Shown piece after piece: positions 1 to 13,000 of a stretch of DNA of 64,000 nt. Every line of letters begins with the position of its first letter. Position 1 is the stretch's first letter. This DNA comes from Siphonodentalium dalli (lineage: Eukaryota > Mollusca > Scaphopoda > Gadilida > Siphonodentaliidae). The notes under the pieces are model-generated. The model did no database searches and was not told the DNA's origin. It saw only the letters and a program-made list of their open reading frames with translations. The DNA lies in NCBI GenBank assembly GCA_032622095.1, contig CP136067.1, positions 181,756,556 through 181,820,555 on the forward strand. Direction: 5' to 3'. A program made the translations under genes and the position numbers.

Positions 1-1360
1 CTGCAAAATTATAATTTGTATTAATTTATGTGTGAGAAATCGAAGTGACATTGACGAAATTAGTTCAATATACAACTTTTTCATCGAAATTAGTTTTATT
101 TTGTTCGACCCCCCTCCCTTTTTCCCATACATAAGAATGTCAATTACAACAGTTTCGTGTTGTGGTTAAGACAGTCGCGCTTGCGTTATGTTATTAAGCA
201 AATAAACGGAAAACCTGATAATTCGAGCGTCGGTACAACTCGCACCTACTTTGCACTTGTCTGTTGTTCCATGCTCGAATGCTGGTTCGTTGATTTCTTG
301 GTAAGACAACCCAAGCGCAGTGTCTTAGCCATTAAGAGCCATCAAAAGAACAAAATATTATTAGCCAGCGATGCCTGTTAAAGAGATTTCGCAACACTCA
401 TTGATAAAGTATGTTAAGGCTCCGATAGATAGATTTACGAGAAAGTTTAAGGTTCGGACGGACATGTTGCCAAAATTTCCTGGTATTTCAAAATGGGTAT
501 TCTCAAATCTGTCAGGAATTTCTTTGTGAAATATGGCATAGGCGATTATTGTGACAAAATATTTAAGAACCATCGACTCATTTGGGTATTATAATAACCA
601 TTTACTTTACTTTTATGGCATGAAACATATTTAAAATTCCACTGTATTCTGGTACCACGAACTTCTGTAATACCGATTTTTTTCAAAAGTGTAGTTCAAA
701 TATCAATGATATCATATATGAACACCACGAGAGGAGACTAAATTATTCTTGTGAAATTTAATGATTATTTTAATTTAGAAAGGCAACTACCCACAAATAA
801 TGTTTTATATTTGAGATTTTCATGTTATGCCTGAAATGCCAAACATTGGGCTCAAATGAGTTGTGAGTCATGGGTTCATAACCAAGTTAAAGCTGAACAA
901 CATGTCTCTTAACAATGTGATCTAATTCCAGTTGATTTCTCCCTGCACGAGTAGACCACACTGCATATCAACATTTGTTTTCATTGGGCTGGAATATTTG
1001 TGACTGCGTTATTCTTCAATGAAGACAGTTAAGCATGTCGGCGGCTGTCGTACTGCGCAAAGATTGTCTCTCTACCACGGGATTTTATTTACTCGTTCTA
1101 CTACTAGTCAGTCCGATATCCACAACATTAACACACGTTACAATGTATATCCATAACAATACCATAGTATTAACATACGTTAGAATGTGGCTGAATCTGA
1201 ATATTGTCTCACTCAAGCGTGGGTGACCATTATACGGTTACTTTTATTTATGTATTCACTCAAATCGTCAAATATGACACAATAGAGCTCGGTGGAATAC
1301 AGTGCATATAATTTCTGTGCAAATTACAAAAGTGGTGCGCGTTGAAAATTACACATCTCT
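1..1360. other. AT-rich stretch, no gene recognised
   Basis: Only short reading frames occur here (the longest are 60-75 codons) and none has a recognisable motif, plausible splice context or repeat structure. I see nothing I can annotate. Confidence 0.6.
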
Positions 1361-1377
1361 ATATATAAAACCCGTCG

Positions 1378-1414
1378 TCTGTGTGTGTGTGTGTGTATCT
1401 GTGTGTGTGTGTAT
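1378..1414. repeat. GT microsatellite inside an interspersed repeat
   Basis: The tract is two (GT)n runs separated by ATCT. The bases just after it (aactcggtcacgcttttggc and onward to about 1555) read like the body of a dispersed invertebrate repeat that begins with a TG-rich tract. The tract is seen directly; the dispersed-repeat reading is inference. Confidence 0.7.
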
Positions 1415-1555
1415 AACTCGGTCACGCTTTTGGCGCGTTTATAACTTTTCAACCATGCGTCCAATGTGGCCCAAATTTGTACCACGACCTATAGTGTGTC
1501 ATAAAAGGTGACTCACCAAATTTCACGCCGATTGGTTAAAGCAAACCTGAGATCT

Positions 1556-2221
1556 AACATGGTCCCCAAATGCAGCATTTGCACTCAAGTAGACACTATT
1601 TCTTATGACGTTTGTCGAAATGACGTCATTGACGTCGAATGCAAACCAACACTTGCTTTGCTATTGTAGGCGAAACTTCCATGCGCTCTACCAAAGCGTT
1701 GTTGGAAATTAATGTGTCAGTTCAGGTTCAGTGTGAATTTAGGTAACGAATGTTGATTTGTCGCGGAAGTGCATGTATAGTGGGGTGTAGAGTCAAGACT
1801 CGAACGTTCTACCGTCGTTGGGAATGGGTGGATGTAGTGGTGTGCAGAGCCAAGACTCGAACGTTCGTCGTTGGGAATGGGTGCTAATATGGTATTTTAA
1901 TTTGCCAGTTGGGTTTGAACATACGTAAAGAATGCTGTCTTTGATACGAAAGTTGTGCATTGAGTGTGGAATCGAAGGAGTACCGGTATACACGTGGGTA
2001 GGCGGTACCCAGTGGGTACCGTGAACTCAGTAAATTCGCCGGAACTCAGTTGGAAAAAGCACATTCCCGGGACAGGCCTAATAATAGGGCCTACAGTGTA
2101 AACAATACTGCCGACGCTAATTAATGCTCTTTTAATCTTTCGTTTGAGTGCAAATCTGATACAAGAATAACTGTTTAAAAGATCACAATGCGCGAAGCGC
2201 ACGCAGTTTAAATTCATACAG
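1556..2221. other. Intergenic; short local duplication only
   Basis: No gene is recognised. Between about 1783 and 1883 a segment of roughly 45-50 bp containing caagactcgaacgtt and cgttgggaatgggt is repeated twice in direct orientation. The remainder looks unstructured. Confidence 0.5.
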
Positions 2222-3030
2222 GCATAATGTGAGCGAAGCTCACAAAGGGGCTGCAGGCCCCTCCTCCGCTAAATAAAGGTTCAGAATTGAGCCTGTTTCA
2301 GTTAGTATAGATTAAGTAAAATATCTTGATTGTTGCGTTCCATATATGTGAATGCATATACATGGGTTGGGGAGATGATGGTGGGGGCAAAAATACAGTG
2401 TTATTGAAATAAAGTGTTCATACAAATGGGCCACGCAGTGCAGGGCGTGTGATCAATAGGCTGCATGTTGAATACAGGGTCCGTTTAAAATGTGCTGCAA
2501 GCTCCCTATATGTGCGCGAAGCTCACACACTTTAAGATCATATAATGTGCGCAAAACGCAGAAAGGGGCTGTACATAGGCCCCTCCCCTCTAAATAAAGA
2601 TTCCAAATTGAGCCTGTTTAATTCAGTTAGTATAGATAAAGTAAAATATTTTGATTGTTGCGTTCCATATGTGCATGCATATACATGGGTTGGTGAGATG
2701 GGGGTGGGAGTAAAAATACAGTTTTATTGAAATAAAGTGTTCATACAAACGGACCGCGCGGTGCAGGCGTTTTATCATTAGGCGGCATGCTGAATACAGG
2801 TTCCAACGAGGGTCCGTTCAAAATGTGCAGCAAGCTCCCGAATGTAGGCTCCTGAATTGAGTATGTTTTAGTTGGTGCATAGTATTAAAATAATATACTG
2901 ATTTTGTTTCGTTGCGCATATGTGGACTGGCTGTGTAGAAATAGAGTTTTAGTGAAATAAAGTGTTCCAACGCGCATCCAGTAACAAGAAAGAGAAGCGT
3001 GACCATTCCATGTGTCCATGAACGCGGACA
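2222..3030. repeat. Tandem repeat, unit about 310 bp, about 2.7 copies
   Basis: A block starting cataatgtg and containing gattgttgcgttccatat, atacatgggttgg and gaaataaagtgttcatacaa occurs at about 2222-2540 and again at about 2541-2845. A shorter, more diverged third copy runs to about 3030. Short reading frames inside do not line up between copies, so I treat the block as non-coding. Confidence 0.75.
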
Positions 3031-3169
3031 CTAGAACATAAAAAAGAACATTTATATACCCGTCATTTTGTGACGGGCAACCCCCTAGTATTATAATAAT
3101 ACAGTTGATTGAGAACAGCCCATGGTTGTGCAAATGTCGGATTTTAATGTATTACGTATATAGTATGCC

Positions 3170-3617
3170 TCAGGAGTTTTTGAATAAAATCAGGACCCGT
3201 CTGATGAAAAGAGATAGGTTTTTCAAGGTTTTATGTCGTTTACAGTTAAAAAGTTCACTTAATTTGATGGTATTTGGTCGACAATAATAATATTTGTGTA
3301 TGTATTTGACTCGCAGGTCTTTTAAACACGGGCATTGCAATATTACGTGGAATTCGTCCCCTATATTTGTACCGCATAGAGTACATAGTCTATCGGAATA
3401 ATCTGAGTTAATCCATGAACCAGATTCGATTGGTAAGTGGTGGTTACGGGTACGAAATTTCAGAAGTATTTGGACGGTGTCGTTTTTCACGAAGGAGAGG
3501 AATTTCTCTTTGGTGAAGTAAAATGCATACTTATTTGAATTACACATTGTACCTCTCCATTCTTGAATGAATTGGTCTTCCAGTCTACACTTGACCGACT
3601 TCTTAAATGTGTCGAGA
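3170..3617 (-). pseudogene. 5'-truncated LINE (non-LTR retrotransposon) C-terminal tail
   Basis: A 125-codon open frame ends at 3170 and is readable upstream to about 3617 on the minus strand. It carries the tail typical of invertebrate endonuclease/reverse-transcriptase elements: a KFRTRNHHLPIE segment, then a C-x2-C-x7-H-x4-C zinc-knuckle-like block (RLCTLCG, EFHVILQC), then a basic helical end. The reverse transcriptase core is absent, as expected of a 5'-truncated insertion. The copy is probably inactive. Confidence 0.75.
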
Positions 3618-3639
3618 CTAGATAATGTTACTTGCTAAT

Positions 3640-4467
3640 GCGGGTACGCCGGGTAAGTATGATGGTCCATTATATTCACATTTTCAACAAAGACCAGGGA
3701 CTACATTCAATGTGCTGTTCCCTCACGAATCCCACATCGGCACTAATGACCCCTAATGATTATATTTATCTTATTAAGTCACTAACAGTCCACACACACA
3801 CACACCCGCTAGGTTACTTGGTATCTAAGTAAACGAACAATACAAGCACTTACACTTTTAATTTTGTTTCCAATAATGTGCAGCGATATTGATAAACGAA
3901 AGCATTGCAAGACGTTGCGGAAGTTTAGATCCTCTGAAGGTTTTATTGAACTCTGAAACCCTTTTGTCTGTCGGCCATGTTTGTGCGTCATCACTTGAGA
4001 TGGCGGAACTTTCAAGGTGTTTGCTTCTAGTTGTTGTGGTATAAGAATATGTTTGAATACACAGGCTGACACACACATGCAACTAATCGAGATCTGATTG
4101 GGTGCCATCTCCGATATGTGTTTGGTGAACTGTGAGCATGTGATATTATAAACACTAACGACTGACGCGATCTTTATTCAAATCGAGGCCAGTGGACTAA
4201 CTGGTGTTAGAAAATAAAAGCGGTGCCTTCGTATTGTTCGATTCGCGCAGTGTGTTATAAAAATCGGGTTTGAATACATTAAGAGAGACACTAAATTCAA
4301 CAAACAATCGGATTGCCAGCACCGTATGCATGTATGGGTAGCGAACTATGCGCACTACGACTACATGGTGTTATTAACATGGAGAGTGGTCGTGATGTTT
4401 ACTTTAAATCGAGTCCACTGGACCAACGTTTATTAGAAAATAACTCTGAAACGACGATATAGCAGCC
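3640..4467. other. Upstream region of the lectin gene
   Basis: No coding motif is seen. A roughly 45-bp segment (tttattcaaatcgaggccag, about 4170-4216) is repeated in diverged form at about 4398-4442, ending just before the start codon of the next gene. A short CA microsatellite lies at about 3793-3805. Confidence 0.45.
4256..4263 (+). promoter_or_regulatory. Possible TATA box of the lectin gene
   Basis: TATAAAAA lies 205 bases before the start codon at 4468, a plausible distance if the 5' untranslated region is about 170 bases. TATA-like strings are common in AT-rich DNA, so this is only a candidate. Confidence 0.2.
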
Positions 4468-7400
4468 ATGTTCGCGCCAATAATGCTACTTTTGTCAGCG
4501 AGTCGCGTCATTTGTGGAAGCAAGTTGTCGGGGAAGTTCCAAATTGACATAGGAAAGGCGGACTTGAATATTCATGTACTAGCATCTGGAATTTCAGCTG
4601 CAAGTGCCGTCGGTGAAGTTGAATGCGGGAGTCTGTGCCTGATGACCCCTGATTGCAGAGTAGCCACCCTTTTCGCTGCTGTTGCTGGTGACAACAATTG
4701 CTATTTGAGTAGGAATTCAACCCCGAATCTACATGTGGATCCCGAGGCTGTTACCATGGTCGCATATCGTGGTAAGTTAGTTAACAGCTGCCCCTGCTAC
4801 AGTGATGCGATGTAATGTTTATTAAGTTAGTTGTATATGTTGGAAGAACAAAGCGGTACTAATTATTAAGAATAATAACTGTTTACCAAGATGTGGACTA
4901 AGTCCTTATACACGCATATAACGTATTCGTGGGTCTATTTGATGATCACGAAAAGCCACATTGAACATTCAAAATAATCTCAATTATAACTGACCCAAAC
5001 GACAGGAAAAGTTACACCTATCTTGATTTGGGTCATTTTGAAATAATTTGTGTAACCATTGTTGAACTAGTTTTATATCTGTACGCTTAAATTATCACTC
5101 CAATGTATCAACTATTCTACAAATGTAAAATCTGTTTTCTACAATTGCACCATCATCATCATCATCATCATCGGATATGCTTTAATATATCATAGTTTTG
5201 TAATTGGAGTTCTGCAGTAGTAGACGATGATTTCGAGCTTTCGAGTTTCTGTGATAAAAAAAATATCACACGGTTCTTCTTTATCGACACTATCAGTGAT
5301 TATTGATCAAATTCATTCCATAACTTGCTAGCTTTTGTATAAATTAGTTTATTCCAGAAGGGCCATTTGTCCGTGAGAAGGACTATCTATATGGGAACTG
5401 TGTTGTGGATATGAGTTGTGCTTTGTCTTTTATTCTTATCCATGGAGTCGTACACTCTGGACAATTTTCTGAACACAATAGCTCTCATATATTATCCAAA
5501 TTGACAGCGGAAAACTTCATTCTCACGTAATTATTCTACGCAGAGACTCTCACTGAGGAATTGTTGCGGTTTGTTTATCGGCGAAAGTTCGTCCAGAATT
5601 GAGGAGTATACGTTTACAATCGTGCACAGTTCAGATGTTGTGCTTTCTGAAATTGTATGGTCAGAATGGCTTGAATTATCGGTGATAATGGTTACCTGGA
5701 TACTTACTTATCAGTCTGACGCACAGAAAGAAGTACACAATGCATGTTAATCCGTTCTATACTAAGCATCATTAATGAGTAGTTATCCCTTTGGAAATGT
5801 TCAGATAATAAGTAAAAACCAGTCTATACTAAAGCATCATTGATGAGTAGTTATCCATTTGGAAATGTTCAGATAATAAGTAAAAACCAGTCTATACTAA
5901 GCATCATTGATGAGTAGTTATCCCTTTGGAAATGTTCAGATAATAAGTTTAAACCATCACATAGGTAATGTTCAGATAATAAGTTTAACCCTTTCTATAC
6001 TAAAGCATCATTGATGAGTAGTTATCACATAGGAAATGTTCAGATGATAAGATTAACCCTTCTATACAAATGCATCATTGATGAGTAGTTATCTCATAGG
6101 AAATGTTCAGATAATAAGTTTAACCTTTATATACTAAAGCATCATTGATGAGTAGTTATCCCGTAGGAAATGTTTAGATAATAAGTTTAACCCTTTCTAT
6201 ACTAAGGCATCATTGATGAGTAGTTATTACATAGGAAATGTTAAGATAATGAGTTTAACCCTTTCTATAGTAAGCATAGTTGATGAGTAGTTATTAAATA
6301 GGATATGTTAAGATAATGAGTTTAACCCTTTCTATAGTAAGCATAGTTGATGAGTAGTTATCCTTTTGGAAATGTTAAGATAATGAGTTTAACCCTTTCT
6401 ATACTAAAACGTCATTGATGAGTAGTTATCCCATAGGAAATGTTCAGATAATAAGTTAACCCTTTCTATACTATAACATCATTGATGAGTAGTTATCCCA
6501 TAGGAAATGTTAAGATAATAAGTTTAACCCCTTCTATACTAAAACGTCATTGATGAGTAGTTATCCCATAGGAAATGTTCAGATAATAAGTTAACCCTTT
6601 CTATACTAAAGCATAATTGCTGAGTAGTTATCTCATAGGAAATGTTCAGATAATAAGTTTAACCATTTCTATAATAAAGCATCATTTGAGTAGTCACCCT
6701 ATAGAAAATGTTAAGATTGTTAAGTGTAACCCTTTCTATACTAAAGCATCATTGATGAGTAGTTATTACATAGGAAAGTTAAGATAATGAGTTTAACCCT
6801 TTCTATAGTAAGCATTGTTGATGAGTAGTTATCACATAGAAAATGTTCAGATAATAAGTTCAACAAACGGCCACAGGTCGTTTGTTGAATTTATTATCTA
6901 AACATTTCCCTCAATAAATATATGTCTTCTTCTGCACTTTTATGTATCTGTCGTATGCTTTTATCTCCTTAACAACCCTCCAAATGAATAATAGACCATT
7001 CCGTGTACACTTCTTAACTGAACGGGATAATCCATTTAGTATAGAAAGGTTTAATGCAGTTCACACTTCACACACGTGCTTCCGTACACATGTCAGTGCT
7101 GCTGTCACCAATACACGATTGACGTTGCTGTATCATATATAAATTCGAATATTTAAGTCCTACCAAGTGGTCACTCATTTGTGTAATCATTACCAGACGA
7201 TCACACCTGCTCATCTTGTTAGATCCCACTATCGAACATCATAAACAACACCATAATTCTTACCATTGCAGAGCTGACATGCGAAATGAACCAATACAAG
7301 ATTGGAGGGAGATGCATGGTTTTTGAAACAGGACCAGCCTCGTGGCACGGAGCACGTGATGCGTGTGGATCAATGGGAGGCAGGCTGGCAGTCATTGATT

Positions 7401-9988
7401 CGCAGACGACATATGATACGGTCAGGGGAATCATACTGGGGAAGGACGGTGAGTTAACACAATCATGTTATTCGGTTGAGTGTTCAGGTATTATCATGGG
7501 TGATTATGTACACGTAAACACGTATTTGGGCTGAATTGTCGTGAATTATCATATATCATTGAAGTAAGCATACGTATGGGCTGGGTGGTCGTGAATTACC
7601 CATGGTGACGAGGTAAACACGTGTATGGGACGGATGTCGTGAATTACAATGGGAGATTAGGTAAACATGTTTATGGGCTGGATGATAGTGAATTATCATG
7701 GCTGATGAGATAAAGGGCTATAGGGGCTGGGTGGTCGTGAATTATTATTGTGTGGTCGAGACTTATCATGGATGATGATGTACGCATCTATAGGCGCTGG
7801 GTGGTCGGAAATTATCATGGCTGATGAGGTAAACAGCTATAGGGGCTGGGTGGTCGTGAATTACCATTGGGTGGTCGTGACTTATCATCGATGATGTAAG
7901 CATCTATAGGGGCTGGGTGGTCGGGAATTATCATGGATGATGAGGTAAATTTGTATAGTCGTGGAGAACAGTGGCAACATTTTATAATATTATGTCTGTC
8001 ACAAAGAAGAAATATCTACAGATCTGATGATTACCCATTCATAATTAGTCAGTTAATTCTCCCTATATATGGGACTATGATTTGAACATTAACCATTTAT
8101 ATATACTTAATGAATTCTCAGTTATACAAAGTATACATTGGAACGGTATATTATTCACTTACATGGGTGTTCGTGTAATACATACACAGAACGACACGGT
8201 GTGTAAATGGGTTTGTCGATACGGCACGAGTGCTGTCGCGGAAGGATAGAACGAGAGGCGCTTGCGCCTCGAGTTCTTTCCTTCCGCGACAGCACGAGTG
8301 CCGTATCGACAAACCCATTTACACATCGTGTCGTTCTGTGTTTATTACACGCTTCGCGTCCTAGAATCCGTGCATTAAAAATACAGGATTAGAAGGTTTA
8401 TTTAGGCTCATACAGGGCGTGTTTGTCATGTGTGATGATTCTTTTATTTAAATAGTTCCTGTTTCATGGTTGAGGCGAACGTCATGTACGTCATTTTACG
8501 TCAACGAGATGCGTATATACGGATTTGTAAATATGGAACAGCAATAACACTGTACTTCTAGGAACAAGCGTGTAATAAAAACAGACGAGATACAGAAATA
8601 CAGATAAAATAAGAGCAGAATCATTCATATTCACTTGTGGAAAACTACGCATGGTCGTTTGTTGAACTTAGCTGAACATTTTCTTAGAAAACTACTCGTC
8701 AATTAGTATTTAGCATAAAAAGGGTCAAAGCAGCTTGCGTTGGTGGTATATAGTTTATTTAATACTAGCATTGTGACCCGACGTTACCCAGTTCCCGAGT
8801 AAAAAGGTATCTCTTAACATGTAGCACCTTGTGTTTGGTGGTATACATGTATATAGTTGATGAAGTATTAATGTTGTGAGTTCAAATTGAAACTAGTTGG
8901 CGCTGTATGCCTTGTGATGACTACATACGCTATAGACTTTACCGACTGAGCCACAGGACCCCATCAATAAACCAAACCCTTCATTAATATTTTATGTATT
9001 TACCAATAACGCAGATTTTCTGTATTTACACGAAACAGTTATGTTACATGACATAACTAGCTGGCGTGAGCATACAGTGGTCTCCGACGGCTTAGTTGGT
9101 AAGGTGCATACCGAACTATACCGATATAAGCCGCTCTCAAATGTTTTAACCCTTTACCCAACAAAACGGCCCTGTGCCAATGCATTCTCTTATATATGCG
9201 AGTCGACCATAGGTCGCCTCGCATATATAAGAGAATGCATTGGATTAACACATATTAAAAATGATAAAAAAAAATTAGGCCAATGCATTCTCTTATATAT
9301 GCGAGGCGACCTGTGGTCGACTCGCATATATAAGAGAATGCATTGGCACAGGGCATAACTGTAACCATCACAATGTGGTCAATGAACCGGTTCCAATAAT
9401 ATCCATATGTGTATGGTGTTATTGAGACAGACCGAAGATATTTTAGGCTGTTGAAGCTTTATTTGGGCGTTTTTGTCGGTTTGTTGGGTAAAGGGTTAAC
9501 AGCTGGAAATGCCGTGCCCGGTTGCCATTGTCCCGAAATTTTGAGTTGCCAACCAACACCTAGTTTAATGTCGTAGTTACATGTAGACCATGATTCGAAT
9601 ATATGCGTGTTCCTTCTCTCGGTCAAGATATTAATGACCAACAGTTAGAAATAATTAAACATAGAAATATGCTATGTTAGTAATATCAAATCAGTTGGAG
9701 ATTTTGTGATATATCCGGACAATTCCGAAACAAAGAAGTTTCCGAGAGTTTTTGGTACATAATGGGTGCAGTTGGACCTTCCCAGTTGGACACCCATGCA
9801 CACGACACAAACAAGATCGTCCGACACGCCGTTTTGTTTGTGTGTGTAGTTAATATATGTATTGTATTATCAATTGTGATTTATGTCGAATATAAGTTTG
9901 TCTCTATAAGACTCGCATTCTGGTTGAGAGAGAGAGAGAGAGCGAGAGCGAGAGAGAGATAGAGATGGAGAGAGAGAGAGAGAGAGAG

Positions 9989-10030
<42 letters not shown>

Positions 10031-13000
10031 AAGAGAGAGATTGTTTATTCTTCCACGTAATGGAGACGTAGTATACAACATATATACTATTAAATAATGA
10101 AAAGACACTAAGATAAACATGGCGTTACAAATATGTTCTCAGAACAGACAATATTGCAGTTTATCGTTGTGTTATGAACATGCACGACGGTAATACGTTG
10201 CCTAAGTTCATAATCATGCTTTTGAAGAAAGAATCTATTACTGTACTATGTGTAAACATGTATAAATAACCACATTACTGTAATATGTATATACACAGGG
10301 ACGTGGCTAGAGGGTTTCCGTTTGGGGTGTCCACCTTGGGGAATTCCAACTGCACCCCTCCCCCTTGAATCAGAATCAGACCGAACACAAGTTTTGCATA
10401 ATTCCATTTGCACCCCATTGCAACTCAGTGCTTAGGCCTAATATCCTATATCTTCATAAACCATTGTTCTCTATTCCCGATATGAGAACGTTCAGATATT
10501 TTAACCTGAAACACATCATGAATCCTAACATCTAGTGGTCTAACTCCATACAAATGCACAAGGCTACGGGCAAGAGACCACGACACACCGGGCTGACCAC
10601 GGTTGTTCGACCCGGTGTGAGGAAATTTTGAACAAGAAAATCGCAAATCCTAGCGTCTAGACTGGCCTCAACTGAAGCTTTCCTATAGTGTTGGAAATTT
10701 CAAACCTCATATTCCCCCTCAGGTTGGAAAATTCTCCAACTGATGATCATTTCAGTCCACAAGTTTGACCAAATGTAGTAAAATATTGTTAAACTTATTA
10801 GTATTTTTGTATTGGCCACGGGGTGCGAAAATTTTGTAAATCGCAAAACCTAGCATCTAGACTAACCTCAAGCATTCCTAGAGTTGAAAATTTCAAACCT
10901 GACACCCCACTCAGGTTGGAAAATTTACAACTGATGACAATTCCAATGACAATGTTGACCAAATGTATGACAATATTGTTTTCTTAGATTAAGTAGCAGT
11001 TTTTAACTGGCCACGGGGGAGGGACCAGGACACAAGCTTTACAACTGTTGGAAATTTCCAATCTGTCACCCCCTTGAGGTTGGAAAATTTTCAACTAATG
11101 ACCATTTCAGTCGAAAATTTTGACCAAAAATAGGAAAATATGCAAATATTGGTCTAAAAACAATTAATTATCCCAATAAATTGTTTGAAAATCAAACTAC
11201 AAGAACATTTTCAACCTATTGTTGGTGTGAAATTTCCAACTAATGTTTTGGCAGGTATGAAATTTCCAACTGTTGAAAATGTTGACCCCCCCCCCCGGTC
11301 GCCACGTCTCTGATACATGTATATATAACATGTATGGCGGTTGCAATTTCAAAATAGATATATGTTTTCACACTATAATTTGTGGCATGTTCATAAATTT
11401 TAATAAGACTTCGCAGTATGAGCGTAAATATGTCACCGCATCAGACAGGGTCGCGTAATTGAGTCAATCGAAAAGTTGTTTAATATAGATACGGTTGACA
11501 TGAAGTTGTTTGGTGCTGATCGTTATAAACTCATGGACTTTATCAAAAAAATGTGACCAACGAAACAAAGGCTTACGTTACAGCAGGCTTCATTCACTCT
11601 GGTCTGGAAATTCTTTTGGCATTCTGTTTGGCATTTTCCAGAGTTTGGTCAAATTGAAAAAGAAAAACACATAACTAAAAAATTGTGAGATAGACAACGG
11701 AAATGCGCGCCGATGGGAACAAAACAACTGAGATAGGTCTGGTCGGCAACGGTGTCGTCCTGTTCATCCGGCATGTATTGTTTCCGATATGTGTCATAAT
11801 CCTCAACACATCATCGAGTTTCCGACTATAGTTTTTTATCACAATTGCCAATGTGGATTGGTGGTGATGTCGAATTTCGTGGGGGATTGGGCGATGATGT
11901 CGGAATATTTGTTTTTCAATCGACTCAGATGAAATGAATTTCACTTACACATATGATATATTTCAACAAATTCATTGAATACTCAGTGTATATGTAACAA
12001 ATACCATCAACATAACATATACAAACTTGAATTATGGATGCTATTACAAACTGAATCCATATAGTACAGAACGTCGATTTCCCTTGTGACGAAAACTATC
12101 TTGAAGTGTCCGATTGAATTATCAAACATTCGATACTTCATCTTCCGTGGCCCAAGCTTGCAACCAGTCTGGAGTAAACTACATACCCACATATAAAAAA
12201 TAGTGGGTCTGACGACCTTTCGTTCAGTTTTAATTTCCCAAACCCGGGATTCCTTGTAATTACCGCCAATCAAAACTTAGCTCCAAGAAATGTGTGCCCC
12301 AATAAAAAAACTAGTAACATGTCACGTGCTCTCGTTGTGGAAATTCCGAAGGTGTGGCTAAATGTTGTTAAAATAGTATCCATGACGTCATGTTATACCG
12401 GAAGAGAAATTCACAAATCGACAAATAAAGTAGATTGTTGACGAGCGGTCGAAAGTTTAAAATCAAGAATCACCGGAATTTGGATTGTAGGCAACTGTAA
12501 TTAGGGTACAACTGGCCAATCTTTGGAGCTAATAATACGGCTGTGTAAGGTCGGGAGGGTTTCGGTGGGGTTGGTGGTAGAATTGTGTTGCTCTTCGCTC
12601 GTTTTGGCTGCGGTGGTACTACTGCCGGTGCTGGGGAACTGATAGATCGTTTTGTTATGTCATTTAACTTTTTTTTAGTTCTGTAGTTGTTTTAGCAGAT
12701 AGTCCCGACATTCATGTATTTTTGATTCGTGGCCGTTGATTTGTGTTATTTTTTGACAACATGGGCGACAAATCGCCTGGCCAATATAAAAAATAATTCG
12801 GTCTGAGTCCAAGAGATCCACATAAATTTACATTTTTTTTATAATTTCAAGAAGATCTGTTTTAGTTATTGTACATATTATTTTGGATCCCGGAAGCTAG
12901 CTGTTTCCCTTTATTGTCAGTAAAACAATTAACCGCCGAACGAAAAGTCACAAACCCTGCAACTATTAATTCCGATTGTTAGAATCGGCTTCACAGGGTT

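Noticed and set aside
9881-10120. Serine/leucine-rich 79-codon frame
   Set aside because: Translation of the GA microsatellite.
10296-11312. A confident hAT assignment with 8-base target duplication
   Set aside because: Only ATACA matches on both sides, so the superfamily is suggested by the CAGGG-type ends alone.
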